From Micromonospora noduli (GTDB lineage: Bacteria; Actinomycetota; Actinomycetes; Mycobacteriales; Micromonosporaceae), in the NCBI RefSeq assembly GCF_003264365.1, contig NZ_PYAK01000020.1, positions 1-64,000 on the forward strand: a stretch of 64,000 nt of DNA. The letters are read 5' to 3'. Of the stretch, positions 26,845-35,076 are shown piece by piece (positions within the stretch are counted from its first letter, which is position 1; each line of letters starts with the position of its first letter). The position numbers and the translations under genes are program-made. Under the pieces are notes generated by a model. The model made no database searches, was not told where the DNA came from, and was given only the letters and a program-made list of their open reading frames with translations.

Positions 26845-27528
26845 ATGCCATCGACGCTCACCGAATCGACGGACCCGTACTGTCTGCGCCCTGGAGAGGC
26901 CACCGAACTGCTGCACGGGCACCAGTGGCGGCGGTTCGTGGCGCTCGGCGACAGCGTCGTGGAGGGCATGTGTGAACCGACACCGGGCTACCCGGACGTG
27001 CAGTGGGTCGACCGGGTCGCCGCCGAGCTGACCGCCGCGCGCCCCGAGCTGGCGTACCGGAATCTGGGTCGACGCGGGCTGCGCGCGCACCAGGTGCGGG
27101 CCACCCAGCTCGCCCCGGCGCTGGCCTTCGCACCGGACCTGGCGCTGGTCGTCTGCGGCGGCAACGACGCCTTCCACCCGGGGTACGACGCGGAGGCGGT
27201 GGACGCCGAGCTGACCGCGATGATCACCGCGCTGCGCGACGTGGGCGCCGACGTGATCACAGTGGGCATGTTCGACGTCTCGCACAGCCCGGCGGTGCCC
27301 GAGCACCTCCGGCCCGGCCTGGGCGAACGAATGCGCCGCCTGTCGGCACACACCGCAAGCCTGGCCGAGCGCCTGGACACGATCCACGTGCACCTGACCG
27401 ACCATCCCCTGACGGCCGACCCCACCCTCTACAGCACCGACGGACGCCACGGCAGCGCCCGCAGCGACGCCATAGCAACGGCCCAAACCCTCCGCACCCT
27501 CTCCCGCCGACTCCCCCCACCCCGGTGA
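26845..27528 (+). CDS. Cytoplasmic SGNH/GDSL-family esterase
   Basis: A 227-residue single-domain SGNH hydrolase. The nucleophile block is FVALGDSVVEGM (residues about 31-42), the Gly/Asn blocks are NLGRRGLRAHQV and VVCGGNDAFHPGYD, and the catalytic His is in GRHGSA near the C-terminus. No signal peptide. It is unlike the secreted SGNH protein at 20.6-22.0 kb. A REP-like palindrome directly follows the stop codon and may end transcription. Confidence 0.85.
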   Translation: MPSTLTESTDPYCLRPGEATELLHGHQWRRFVALGDSVVEGMCEPTPGYPDVQWVDRVAAELTAARPELAYRNLGRRGLRAHQVRATQLAPALAFAPDLALVVCGGNDAFHPGYDAEAVDAELTAMITALRDVGADVITVGMFDVSHSPAVPEHLRPGLGERMRRLSAHTASLAERLDTIHVHLTDHPLTADPTLYSTDGRHGSARSDAIATAQTLRTLSRRLPPPR

Positions 27529-27584
27529 TCAAGAGGTTTGCGTCAGGAAGCTGGCGTGTCCTGACCGAAACCTCTTGATCACCG
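27523..27584. repeat. REP-like palindrome, probable terminator
   Basis: Perfect 17-bp arms CGGTGATCAAGAGGTTT (27523-27539) and its complement (27568-27584), with an inner 7-bp pair GTCAGGA (27542-27548) and TCCTGAC (27559-27565). It overlaps the last codons of the upstream gene and lies between convergent genes. The right arm recurs at bases 20-42 of the window. Confidence 0.8.
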
Positions 27585-27596
27585 CGCAGGGGGCGG

Positions 27597-28955
27597 TCAG
27601 CCGGTCAGGAGGATTCCGGTTAGGAGGACACCGTGGGCCAGGTTGAGGACTCCGTCGCAGCCGGGGTAGCCGACCCTCGCCAGACCGCCGGAGGCGTGCC
27701 GGCCGAACAGGTACGGGGCCAGGGAGTACGGGACGTCGGCGGTGACCGTCTCACCAGTCTCGATCTGGACGAAGTCCATCGACACCCGGTCGGTCGGCAG
27801 GTACTCCTGGAGGATGGCGCCGCCCTGGTCGACGGCGGCCCGCACACCGTCGGCCCAGTCCGCCGCGCTCAGTTCCGGGCCGAGCAGCACACCGTGCCCG
27901 GCCGAACCGTCGGCCGGCTTCGCCACCAGCGTGGCCTGCTCGGCGAGGGCCCGGTCGAGCACCTCGGCGGTCAACGGCACCGTGTACGGCACGTGCCGGC
28001 GGATCAGTGCCTGGTCGTCGGCGGGGAGCCCGTCCACGTCCTCCCACAGCCAACCGAACGTGGTCTTGTTGCCGAGCAGCCAGGCCGCCGCCGACACGAA
28101 CATCGGTAGGGTGCCGGCGGCGAGGGCCACGGCCACCGCGTCCAGGCCGGCGGTCGGGGTGACCCGGTTGGGCACGAACAACCGGAACAGCGCGTCGACC
28201 GGTTCACCGTCGACGACCAGGCGGTTGTCGGCGTCCACTGTGGCGGTGGCGACCGGGGCGATGACCAGGTCGATGCCGAAGTCCCGGGCCCGTACGGCGA
28301 GGGGGTCGAGGATCCGAATGAACGTCTGCGGGTCGTCGAGGCCCGGGTAGTCGCCGTCGAAGTCCATCAGCAGCGCCACCCGGGCGCCCTCGGGCAGCCG
28401 CAGCTCCTCGCGGATCGCCACGAACCGCTGGTCCAGCAGCGACGGCGCGGCCCGCACCGGCAGGTCGTCGAGGATGCCGTGCTCCCGGTAGAGGCCCGCG
28501 TACCGCTGGACGACGGTGTCGGCGTCGAACCCGCCGCCGAGGCTGCTGTCGATGTTGTACTCGACGAACTTCGGCACCCCGGCGGAGAAGATCACGTCCG
28601 GGCGGTACGCGGCCAGCAGCGCCTCGGTCAGCGGCTCGGCCTCGTCCAGCAGCCGGGTCTCCCCCGCCGGTACGCCGAGCAGCCGACGCAGCTCACCGGC
28701 GGTGCCGGCCCGCCGACGGCAGGCGTCGAGGATGAGCTGGGCGAGCCGGTCGCAGACCTCGTTGAGTTCGCGCCAGGCGTCGGCGGTGAGCACCGGGGGG
28801 CGGGCCAACCGCCACTGCTTGTTGTAGGTGGCCCGGCCGTGGAACACCTGCTCCCAGGCAGCCGCCCCACTGGCCACCATGGCCCGTCGGCCAGACTCCG
28901 GCAGGTCGGTCCAGGCCCGGTCGGCCGCCGGCCACGGATAGTTCGGGTCGATCAT
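27597..28955 (-). CDS. ATP-grasp-like enzyme, last gene of the arylglycine/polyketide operon
   Basis: A 452-residue protein whose C-terminal third looks like an ATP-grasp fold: VAKPADGSAGHGVLLG (nucleotide-binding loop with Lys) and AILQEYLP, with an earlier FVEYNIDSSLGGG. ATP-grasp enzymes join a carboxylate to an amine or thiol through an acyl phosphate. Its position at the end of a 12-gene operon holding hmaS suggests amide formation with an aryl acid or amino acid, but that is inference and I do not recognise a characterised relative. ATG at 28955 overlaps the E1beta stop (ATGA). A longer upstream frame lacks homology. Confidence 0.7.
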   Translation of the reverse strand: MIDPNYPWPAADRAWTDLPESGRRAMVASGAAAWEQVFHGRATYNKQWRLARPPVLTADAWRELNEVCDRLAQLILDACRRRAGTAGELRRLLGVPAGETRLLDEAEPLTEALLAAYRPDVIFSAGVPKFVEYNIDSSLGGGFDADTVVQRYAGLYREHGILDDLPVRAAPSLLDQRFVAIREELRLPEGARVALLMDFDGDYPGLDDPQTFIRILDPLAVRARDFGIDLVIAPVATATVDADNRLVVDGEPVDALFRLFVPNRVTPTAGLDAVAVALAAGTLPMFVSAAAWLLGNKTTFGWLWEDVDGLPADDQALIRRHVPYTVPLTAEVLDRALAEQATLVAKPADGSAGHGVLLGPELSAADWADGVRAAVDQGGAILQEYLPTDRVSMDFVQIETGETVTADVPYSLAPYLFGRHASGGLARVGYPGCDGVLNLAHGVLLTGILLTG

Positions 28956-29929
28956 GGTCCGTCCTTCACTGTCAGGTGGATGGCGGTGGCGAGCTGGTCC
29001 CGGCCGGGCTGGACGGCCCGGTCCAGTGCGGGGGCGAACGGCAGCACCGCCCCGTCCGGGCGGGTGACCCTGCGCGGCGGGGCGAGCAGCCGGACCCGCT
29101 CCACCACGCTCGCGATGATCTCGGCGGCCATCCCGCAGGAACGGTTGCCGTCGTCGAACACCACGAGGCGTCCGGTGCGGGCCACCGACTCGGTGAGACC
29201 GTCGATGTCGAACGGATACAGGGTGCGCGGGTCGAACACCTCCACCGAGACCTGGTCGGCCAACTCCTCGGCGACGGCGAGCGCGTCGTGCACCAGGTGC
29301 CCGATCGCGACCACTGTCACGTCCTCGCCGAAGCGGTGGATCCGGCCCCGGCCCAGCGGCACCGGCGCCAGGTCGTCGACGTCGTCCCGCACGTCCATCG
29401 CGCCGGCCGGCGCGAACACCACCACCGGGTCGTCGTGGCGGATCGCGGTGACCAGCAGCCCGTACGCGTCGGCCGGGGTGGCCGGCACGACGGTGACCAC
29501 GCCGACGTGGGCGAAGAGGCTGTACGGGTGGTCGGAGTGCTGCCCGGCCCACCCGGTACGCGAACCGGAGCCGGGCACCAGGTAGGTGACGGGAACGCGG
29601 CACTGCCCGCCGGTCATCAGCGGGAACTTGTGCGCATGGTTGACGATCTGCTCGAAGACCAGGAACAGCAGCGACGGGATCTGGAACTCGATCACCGGCC
29701 GCAGCCCGGCCAGCGCCGCCCCGGTGGCGAAACTGGTGAACGCCTGCTCGGACAGGGGGGTGTCGCGGACCCGTTCGGTGCCGAACCGCTTGGCCAGGCC
29801 GGTGGTCACCAGCGACGCCCCGACCTGGACGTCCTCGCCGAGAAGAAACACCGCATCGTCGCGAGCCAACTCGTCGCCGAGGGCCCGGGTCAGTGCGCGG
29901 CGGTACGACAGTCGGGGCACCTCAGCCAC
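28952..29929 (-). CDS. TPP-dependent 2-oxoacid dehydrogenase E1 beta-like subunit (no E2 partner)
   Basis: A 325-residue transketolase-fold subunit resembling E1beta of acetoin/pyruvate-type dehydrogenases: LLGEDVQVGASLVTTGLAKRFG, DTPLSEQAFTSFATGAALAG, EFQIPSLLFLVFEQI. It pairs with the upstream E1alpha (8-base overlap). Unlike the bkd operon at 5.5-9.0 kb no lipoyl E2 is encoded nearby. The pair might decarboxylate a pathway 2-oxo acid (for example 4-hydroxybenzoylformate) and pass the acyl group to an ACP or another acceptor. That is a hypothesis. Confidence 0.87.
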   Translation of the reverse strand: MAEVPRLSYRRALTRALGDELARDDAVFLLGEDVQVGASLVTTGLAKRFGTERVRDTPLSEQAFTSFATGAALAGLRPVIEFQIPSLLFLVFEQIVNHAHKFPLMTGGQCRVPVTYLVPGSGSRTGWAGQHSDHPYSLFAHVGVVTVVPATPADAYGLLVTAIRHDDPVVVFAPAGAMDVRDDVDDLAPVPLGRGRIHRFGEDVTVVAIGHLVHDALAVAEELADQVSVEVFDPRTLYPFDIDGLTESVARTGRLVVFDDGNRSCGMAAEIIASVVERVRLLAPPRRVTRPDGAVLPFAPALDRAVQPGRDQLATAIHLTVKDGP

Positions 29930-30896
29930 CTCCGGTGCGGGCGGCCAGGCCGCTGGCGTACAGGTAGGTCAACGCGTCGGCCGGGTCGGGTTCCGGGCTG
30001 TTCAGGGCGAACCGCACCGCCTCGTCGAGGGTCGCCTCGACCTCGGCGTCCACGGCGGCGCGGTCGGTGTCGGTGAGGCGTTCGCCCTGGATGCGCACGG
30101 GGTCTCGGGCCCGACCACGGCTCACCTCGTCGGGTGGGCGGTAGTCGTCGAGGCGTACCGCGTGTTCGAAGGTGTGGTGGACGTCGAAGCGGTAGGTCCG
30201 GGCCTCGATCAGCTCAGGGCCGCCGCCGGCGCGCATCCGGTCGACGGCGGCGCGCGCGGCGACGCGTACCGTCTCGGGGTCCTGGCCGTCGACCTGGACG
30301 GCCGGGATGTCGAACGCGGCGGCCCGGCCGGCGATGCTGCCGGCCACCGCGCCGGCGACCGGCATGGTGGTGGCGTAACCGTTGTTCTCGCAGACGAACA
30401 GCACCGGCACCCGCCACAGGGCGGCCAGGTTGAACGCCTCCAGCAGCATCCCCTCGTTGACCGCGCCGTCGCCGAAGAAGCTCACCCCGACGGTGTCGCG
30501 GCCCCGGCGGCGGTGGGCCCAGACCGCGCCCGTGATGATCGCCCCGGAGGCGCCGACGATGGCGTTGGCGCCGAGCACACCGATGCTCAGGTCGGCGGCG
30601 TGCATCGAACCGCCCCGGCCGGCGTTGAGGCCGGTGACCCGGCCGCACAGCTCGGCGAGCATCCGGGCCGGGTCGGCCCCGCGGGCCAGGACGTGCCCGT
30701 GCCCGCGGTGGGTGCCGGCGAGCACGTCGTCGGCGTCCAGCGCGGCGCAGACGCCGGCGGCGATCCCCTCCTGACCGAGGTACGGGTGGATGCCGCCGAC
30801 GATCTGCCCGCCGTGGACCAGCTCCACCGCCCGTTCCTCGAACCGGCGGATCAGCCGGACCGTGCGGTAGAGCCGGACCGGGTCGGCGTCGGTCAC
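29922..30896 (-). CDS. TPP-dependent 2-oxoacid dehydrogenase E1 alpha-like subunit
   Basis: A 324-residue E1alpha-type protein. The TPP motif is [22 protein letters not shown]...[31 protein letters not shown] and [10 protein letters not shown] match the acetoin/pyruvate-type subfamily rather than the branched-chain type. The GTG at 30896 overlaps the stop of the DUF3050 gene (GTGA); the longer upstream frame is antisense noise. It works with the beta subunit encoded just downstream. Confidence 0.88.
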   Translation of the reverse strand: MTDADPVRLYRTVRLIRRFEERAVELVHGGQIVGGIHPYLGQEGIAAGVCAALDADDVLAGTHRGHGHVLARGADPARMLAELCGRVTGLNAGRGGSMHAADLSIGVLGANAIVGASGAIITGAVWAHRRRGRDTVGVSFFGDGAVNEGMLLEAFNLAALWRVPVLFVCENNGYATTMPVAGAVAGSIAGRAAAFDIPAVQVDGQDPETVRVAARAAVDRMRAGGGPELIEARTYRFDVHHTFEHAVRLDDYRPPDEVSRGRARDPVRIQGERLTDTDRAAVDAEVEATLDEAVRFALNSPEPDPADALTYLYASGLAARTGGG

Positions 30897-31684
30897 GCGG
30901 GCCCCTTGATGGCGGCCAGGATGTCGTCCCAGAGCCGGGCCCGGGCGGCGAGGGCGGTGTTGACCGTGTCGGCGCACTCCTGCCACTTGCTGTCGTCGTC
31001 GCCGCACAGGTCGGCGAGCATCTGCATGGCCATCGGGGTGTGCTGTTCGCCGTCGACCTCGATGTGCCGGTGCAGGTAGTCGACGAAGGTGTGCAGCCGG
31101 TTGCTGTGCTCGTTGACCGTGACGACCTGGGTGAACATGTCCGGGATCAGGTCCTCCCGGCCGAAGGCGAAGGCCGCCGCCTGGCAGTGCACCGGGGTGG
31201 ACTCGATGATGTGCCAGGTGGTCGCGGCGAACCTCGCCGACGCGGCCGGCACCCCGGCCTCGGCGAGCGCCTCGGTGACCGGTCGGCCGGCGCGCAGCAG
31301 GTCGACCAGCGCGTTCACCGCCGTGGTGTCCGCGCCGGCCTCGGCCATGCCCTGCACGTACAGCTCGAAGTGGCTGATGTAGCCGCCGCCCAGCTCGTCG
31401 CTCTCCTCGACCATGACGATGTCGTTGATGAGGCGGCGGCTGCCGGTCGGGCCGGTCGGGATCCACGGCACTGTGACGCAGGTCAGTTGCCGTTGCAGCG
31501 ACTTCAGCAGGGACATGAAGTCCCAGACCGCGAAGACGTGGTGCTGCATGAAGGTGACCAGCGCATCGTGGGTGTCGAGGTTGGCGTAGAGCGGGTGCTT
31601 GACCACGGCGTCGCGCCGGTCGGTCACCGCCTGCTCCAACCGTTCGATGCCCGGGTGCGTCCTACCCCAGTCGTACCGTGACAT
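30893..31684 (-). CDS. DUF3050 heme-oxygenase-like-fold protein (possible diiron oxygenase)
   Basis: A 263-residue all-helical protein of the DUF3050 family. Seen: [57 protein letters not shown] and [14 protein letters not shown]-like histidine/glutamate clusters ([12 protein letters not shown]) plus [21 protein letters not shown]. The fold is shared with heme-oxygenase-like diiron oxidases that act in natural-product pathways, and the His/Glu pattern is compatible with a diiron site. No DUF3050 reaction is known to me. It lies one base after the Fe/2OG oxygenase gene and overlaps E1alpha. Confidence 0.82.
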   Translation of the reverse strand: MSRYDWGRTHPGIERLEQAVTDRRDAVVKHPLYANLDTHDALVTFMQHHVFAVWDFMSLLKSLQRQLTCVTVPWIPTGPTGSRRLINDIVMVEESDELGGGYISHFELYVQGMAEAGADTTAVNALVDLLRAGRPVTEALAEAGVPAASARFAATTWHIIESTPVHCQAAAFAFGREDLIPDMFTQVVTVNEHSNRLHTFVDYLHRHIEVDGEQHTPMAMQMLADLCGDDDSKWQECADTVNTALAARARLWDDILAAIKGPA

Positions 31685-31685
31685 G

Positions 31686-32615
31686 TCAGCCTCCCTGCTG
31701 GGCGCGGTGGCGCCAGATGACCGGGCAGTACTCGGGGTCCGCGTAGTCCGGCCGCCCGTCGTGGGTGCGGCGGACCAGCACGTCGTGGTTGTACGCGGCG
31801 AGCGTGCCGTCGGAGAGCGGATACTCCCGCCAGGCGTTGTCGCCGTCCTGCAGGTGCAGTGAGATCGCCTGTCGGGGGCGACCGCTGACGTTGGGGCCGC
31901 TGCCGTGGTAGGTGCGGCAGTGGTGGAAGCTCACGTGTCCCTTGGGGATCACCATCGGGATCTTGCGGATCTCCGCGCCGTTGTACGCGGCGTTCTCGGC
32001 CAGCATCTCCTCCAGCTGGCTGCGGTCCCGGTCGGCGAAGTGCCGCACCACTGTGTCGTCGGCGCCGATCTCCTTCCACCGGTGCGAACCGTCGACCATC
32101 GTGATGGTGCCCATCTCCTCCCCGCAGTCGTGGAAGGGGATGAACGCGGTGAGCATCTTCTCCGACGACGAGGACGCCCAGTAGTGCTTGTCGAAGTGCC
32201 AGGGCACGATGTTGCTGGGCTCGCCGGAGATCGGCGGCTTGTAGATCAGCGTGGACTGGAAGACCCGGATCTCGTCGGCCTGGGCGAGCCGGGCGGCGAC
32301 CGCGCCGAGCAGCGGCTTGCGCAGGATCGCGCCGAGCCCGTCGTGCTCGTGGTGGACGTAGTCGTTGTGTCGCTGCACCGGGCCCAAGGACTGCTCCCAG
32401 TAGGCCAGCTTCGGTGGGCGTACCGGCAGCCGCCGGTCCCGCTCCCCGTCGTAGTAGCGCTGCGTGGCGGCGGCGAGGGCGTCCACCTCGTCGTCGGTGA
32501 ACACCTTTCCCGACAGGTACCAGCCGTGCTCGGCGTAGTGCCGCACGTCGTCGTCGGACGGCAGCAGCGCCTGCTCCTCGGCGGTCAACGTCGACTCGTA
32601 GTCGGTCGCGGTCAC
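31686..32615 (-). CDS. Phytanoyl-CoA dioxygenase-type Fe(II)/2-oxoglutarate oxygenase
   Basis: A 309-residue PhyH-family oxygenase. The metal triad reads as His and Asp in [10 protein letters not shown] and the distal His in [10 protein letters not shown], with the 2-oxoglutarate Arg following in [11 protein letters not shown]. It could hydroxylate or halogen-independently modify a carrier-bound or free intermediate. The GTG at 32615 has AAGGAGG at ideal spacing. It is separated from hmaS by a 55-base repeat-like spacer and from the DUF3050 gene by one base. Confidence 0.86.
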   Translation of the reverse strand: MTATDYESTLTAEEQALLPSDDDVRHYAEHGWYLSGKVFTDDEVDALAAATQRYYDGERDRRLPVRPPKLAYWEQSLGPVQRHNDYVHHEHDGLGAILRKPLLGAVAARLAQADEIRVFQSTLIYKPPISGEPSNIVPWHFDKHYWASSSSEKMLTAFIPFHDCGEEMGTITMVDGSHRWKEIGADDTVVRHFADRDRSQLEEMLAENAAYNGAEIRKIPMVIPKGHVSFHHCRTYHGSGPNVSGRPRQAISLHLQDGDNAWREYPLSDGTLAAYNHDVLVRRTHDGRPDYADPEYCPVIWRHRAQQGG

Positions 32616-32670
32616 TGTGCCTCCTTGGTTCGCGACTGCGGGGCTCGCAAACCCGGCTCACTCCTCGCGC
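32616..32670. repeat. Short GAGCG/GTGAGC-rich intergenic element inside the operon
   Basis: The spacer read on the minus strand contains GTGAGCGCGAGGAGTGAGC followed by GGGTTTGCGAGCCC (a small hairpin). It resembles the spacer at 43273-43348 (GTGAGCGAGCGTAGCGAGC), so both may be copies of a genome-wide mini-repeat inserted between coupled genes. Confidence 0.4.
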
Positions 32671-33762
32671 TCACGCCCCCACCCCCTGTGGTGTGGCCGC
32701 CACGGCGGCCAGTTCCCGTTCCTTGGCCTCGTAGAGCGCCTTGATGTTGCCGCTGCCGAAGCCCCGCGCGCCGCGTCGCTCGATCAGCTCCAGGAAGAGC
32801 GTGCGACGCACGTGCATCGACTCGGCGAAGATCTGCAAGAGCTGGCCGTCGTGGTCGGAGTCGACGAGCACACCCAGCTCGCGCAGCCGGTGCAGCGGGG
32901 CGTCGATCCGACCGACCCGCGCCTCCAGGGCGTCGTAGTAGCTGGCGGGGGTGCCGGCGAAACGCACGCCGCGCCGGCCCAGGGCCTCGACCGCGCCGAC
33001 GATGTCGTCGGTGCGCAGCCCCAGGTGCTGCACTCCCCCGCCGGCGTGCTGGTCAAGGAACGCGTCGATCTGCCCGGGCCGCCGGGTGCGGTCCGGTTCG
33101 AGCAGCACCACTGTGACCCGCCCGGAGGGACTCTGCACCACCTTGGAGTTCATTCCCTGCCCGTCGACCTCGATGTACTCCTCGAAGATCTGCGCGAAGT
33201 CGAACAGCGCCTCAAAGTGCCGGACCGTCTCGTCGAGTTGGCCGGGCGGCACGCAGACCGCCAGGTGGTCGATCTCGGCGAGCACCGGCGGGTGGTCGTC
33301 CGTCGTGGACACCGCAGCGGTGATGGCGCCGGGCAGAAACGCGCCCCCCTCGCCGCGGCGCTGCACCAGCCGGTGCCGCACGTCGGCGAAGCCGTCCACC
33401 TCGGCGATCACCACCTCGGCGTCCGCGCCGGTGCGGGTGGTCGGCGGCGTCACCCCGGTCGCGCCCCGGCTCAGCAACTCGGCGTACGCGGCCGACACGT
33501 CGTCGACCTCGACAGCAACGACAGCGATGCCGTCACCGTGGCGTTGCACGTACCGCGACGCCGGATGCTCGGCGCTCAGCCCGGAGGTGAGCAGCAACCG
33601 GATGTCGCCGTGGCAGAGCAGCAGCGAGCGCTGCCCCGCCAGGCCGGTCTCCGGACCACCCTGGCCACAGATCTCGAAGCCGACGGCGGTGCTGAAGTAG
33701 AAGGCCGCCTGTCGGGCGTCCCCCACGTAGAGTTCGATGTGGTCGATACCACGGATGTCCAT
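32671..33762 (-). CDS. hmaS: 4-hydroxymandelate synthase (4-HPP dioxygenase family)
   Basis: A 363-residue two-VOC-domain Fe(II) enzyme. The metal ligands fit His in IDHLAVCV, His in VQHLGLRT and Glu in FLELIER. The C-terminal block QLLQIFAESMHVRRTLFLELIERRGARGFG is split from plant/bacterial HPPD (which usually has QIFTKPVxxRPT) and resembles hydroxymandelate synthases, as do MNSKVVQSPSGRVTV and EPDRTRRPGQIDAFL. The enzyme turns 4-hydroxyphenylpyruvate into 4-hydroxymandelate, the first step to hydroxyphenylglycine. ATG at 33762 follows AGGGGG. Catabolic HPPD is the less likely alternative since no homogentisate genes are near. Confidence 0.85.
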   Translation of the reverse strand: MDIRGIDHIELYVGDARQAAFYFSTAVGFEICGQGGPETGLAGQRSLLLCHGDIRLLLTSGLSAEHPASRYVQRHGDGIAVVAVEVDDVSAAYAELLSRGATGVTPPTTRTGADAEVVIAEVDGFADVRHRLVQRRGEGGAFLPGAITAAVSTTDDHPPVLAEIDHLAVCVPPGQLDETVRHFEALFDFAQIFEEYIEVDGQGMNSKVVQSPSGRVTVVLLEPDRTRRPGQIDAFLDQHAGGGVQHLGLRTDDIVGAVEALGRRGVRFAGTPASYYDALEARVGRIDAPLHRLRELGVLVDSDHDGQLLQIFAESMHVRRTLFLELIERRGARGFGSGNIKALYEAKERELAAVAATPQGVGA

Positions 33763-33837
33763 GTCCCCTGAAACCCTTCCCACCCGATTCCCCCTGTGTT
33801 GCCGTCCGGGCACACCCCGCCCGGGATGCCGCCTCGA

Positions 33838-35076
33838 TCACCCCCTCGGCTCGGCGACGCGGGCCAGCAGCAGGCTCACGTTCTGGCCGCCGAACCCGAA
33901 CGAGTTGGTGACCGCGTACTCCAGGTCGGCCTTTCGGGGCGTGCCACGGATGTGGTCCGCCGGGCAGGCCGGATCCGGATCGTCGAGGTGGTACGTCGGC
34001 GGCAGCAACCCCCGACCGAGCGCCAACGCGGTGGCCGCCGCCTCCAGCACCCCGGAGGCACCGAGCAGGTGACCGGTGAGCGCCTTGGTGGAGCTGACCG
34101 GCACACCGCCGACGCCGAAGACGTCGGCCAGGGCGGTGGTCTCCGCGATGTCACCGAGCTTCGTGCCGGTGCCGTGCGCGTTGACGTAACCGACCGCCGC
34201 CGCCGGCACACCGGCACTGCGCAGCGCCCGGCGGATGCACGCCGCCGCGCCGGCGCCGTCCGGGCGGGGGGCGGTCGGGTGGTACGCGTCCGTCGTCGCG
34301 CCGTGGCCGGCCACCTCGGCGTACCCGGCGACGCCGCGCGCCGCCGCGTGCTCGGCGCGTTCGAGCACCAGCAGCGCGGCACCCTCGGACAGGACGAACC
34401 CGCTGCGCGAGGTGTCGAACGGGCGACTCGCCCGGCCCGGGTCGGTGCCGGCGCGCGCCAACGCCCGCGCGTTGCCGAACGTGTCGGCGAAGGTCGGGAA
34501 GAGCGGTGCCTCGCTGGCCCCGCAGAGCACCACGTCGACCTCTCCGGTCGTGATGAGCCGCACCCCGTCGGCGACCGCCTGGGCGCCGGAGGCGCAGGCG
34601 GTGCCGACCGACGAGCTGTAGCCGCGGATTCCGTGCGCGATGGCGATCCGCGCCGCCGGCATGTTCGGCAGGATCCCGGTGAGCAGGTACGGGCTGACCG
34701 CCGCCCGACCCCGGGCCGCCCGGGCCAGCACCTGCGACTCGAGGGTGGCCATCCCCCCGACCCCACCGACGATCACACCGATCCGATCCGGGTCGATGTC
34801 GCGGCCCACCTCGATGCCAGCGTCGGCGAGAGCGTCGGCGGCGGCGAGCAGGGCGAGGACGACGATCCGGTCCAGCACCCGGGTCTCCGGCCCGGACGCG
34901 ACCGTCCGCGGGTCGATGTCGGGCAGCAGGCCGGCAACGTCCAGCGACTCCCTGACCGGGTGGCCCTCGGGCGGGCGGGTCAGCCCGGACCGGCCGGTGG
35001 TCAGCGCGTCGAAGGTCTCCTCGACGCCCCGCCCGACCGGGGTGAACAGACCCATCCCCGTGATCAACGCGGTCAC
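33838..35076 (-). CDS. Beta-ketoacyl synthase, intact FabF/KSalpha type
   Basis: A 412-residue condensing enzyme with a complete Cys-His-His triad: Cys161 in GTACASG, His in VNAHGTGTKLGD, and His in STKALTGHLLGASG. It belongs to the FabF/KSalpha family and would extend an ACP-bound acyl chain. It is encoded with a second, altered KS, a KS fragment, two ACPs and an AMP-ligase. The GTG at 35076 overlaps the ligase stop codon. With the partner KS-like proteins it may form a heterodimer as in type II PKS. Confidence 0.9.
   Translation of the reverse strand: MTALITGMGLFTPVGRGVEETFDALTTGRSGLTRPPEGHPVRESLDVAGLLPDIDPRTVASGPETRVLDRIVVLALLAAADALADAGIEVGRDIDPDRIGVIVGGVGGMATLESQVLARAARGRAAVSPYLLTGILPNMPAARIAIAHGIRGYSSSVGTACASGAQAVADGVRLITTGEVDVVLCGASEAPLFPTFADTFGNARALARAGTDPGRASRPFDTSRSGFVLSEGAALLVLERAEHAAARGVAGYAEVAGHGATTDAYHPTAPRPDGAGAAACIRRALRSAGVPAAAVGYVNAHGTGTKLGDIAETTALADVFGVGGVPVSSTKALTGHLLGASGVLEAAATALALGRGLLPPTYHLDDPDPACPADHIRGTPRKADLEYAVTNSFGFGGQNVSLLLARVAEPRG

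Noticed and set aside
32671-33762. Catabolic 4-hydroxyphenylpyruvate dioxygenase instead of hydroxymandelate synthase
   Set aside because: The C-terminal ESMHVRRTLF and QSPSGRVTV blocks and the operon with carriers and ketosynthases favour hydroxymandelate synthase; no homogentisate pathway genes are near. Assay would settle it.
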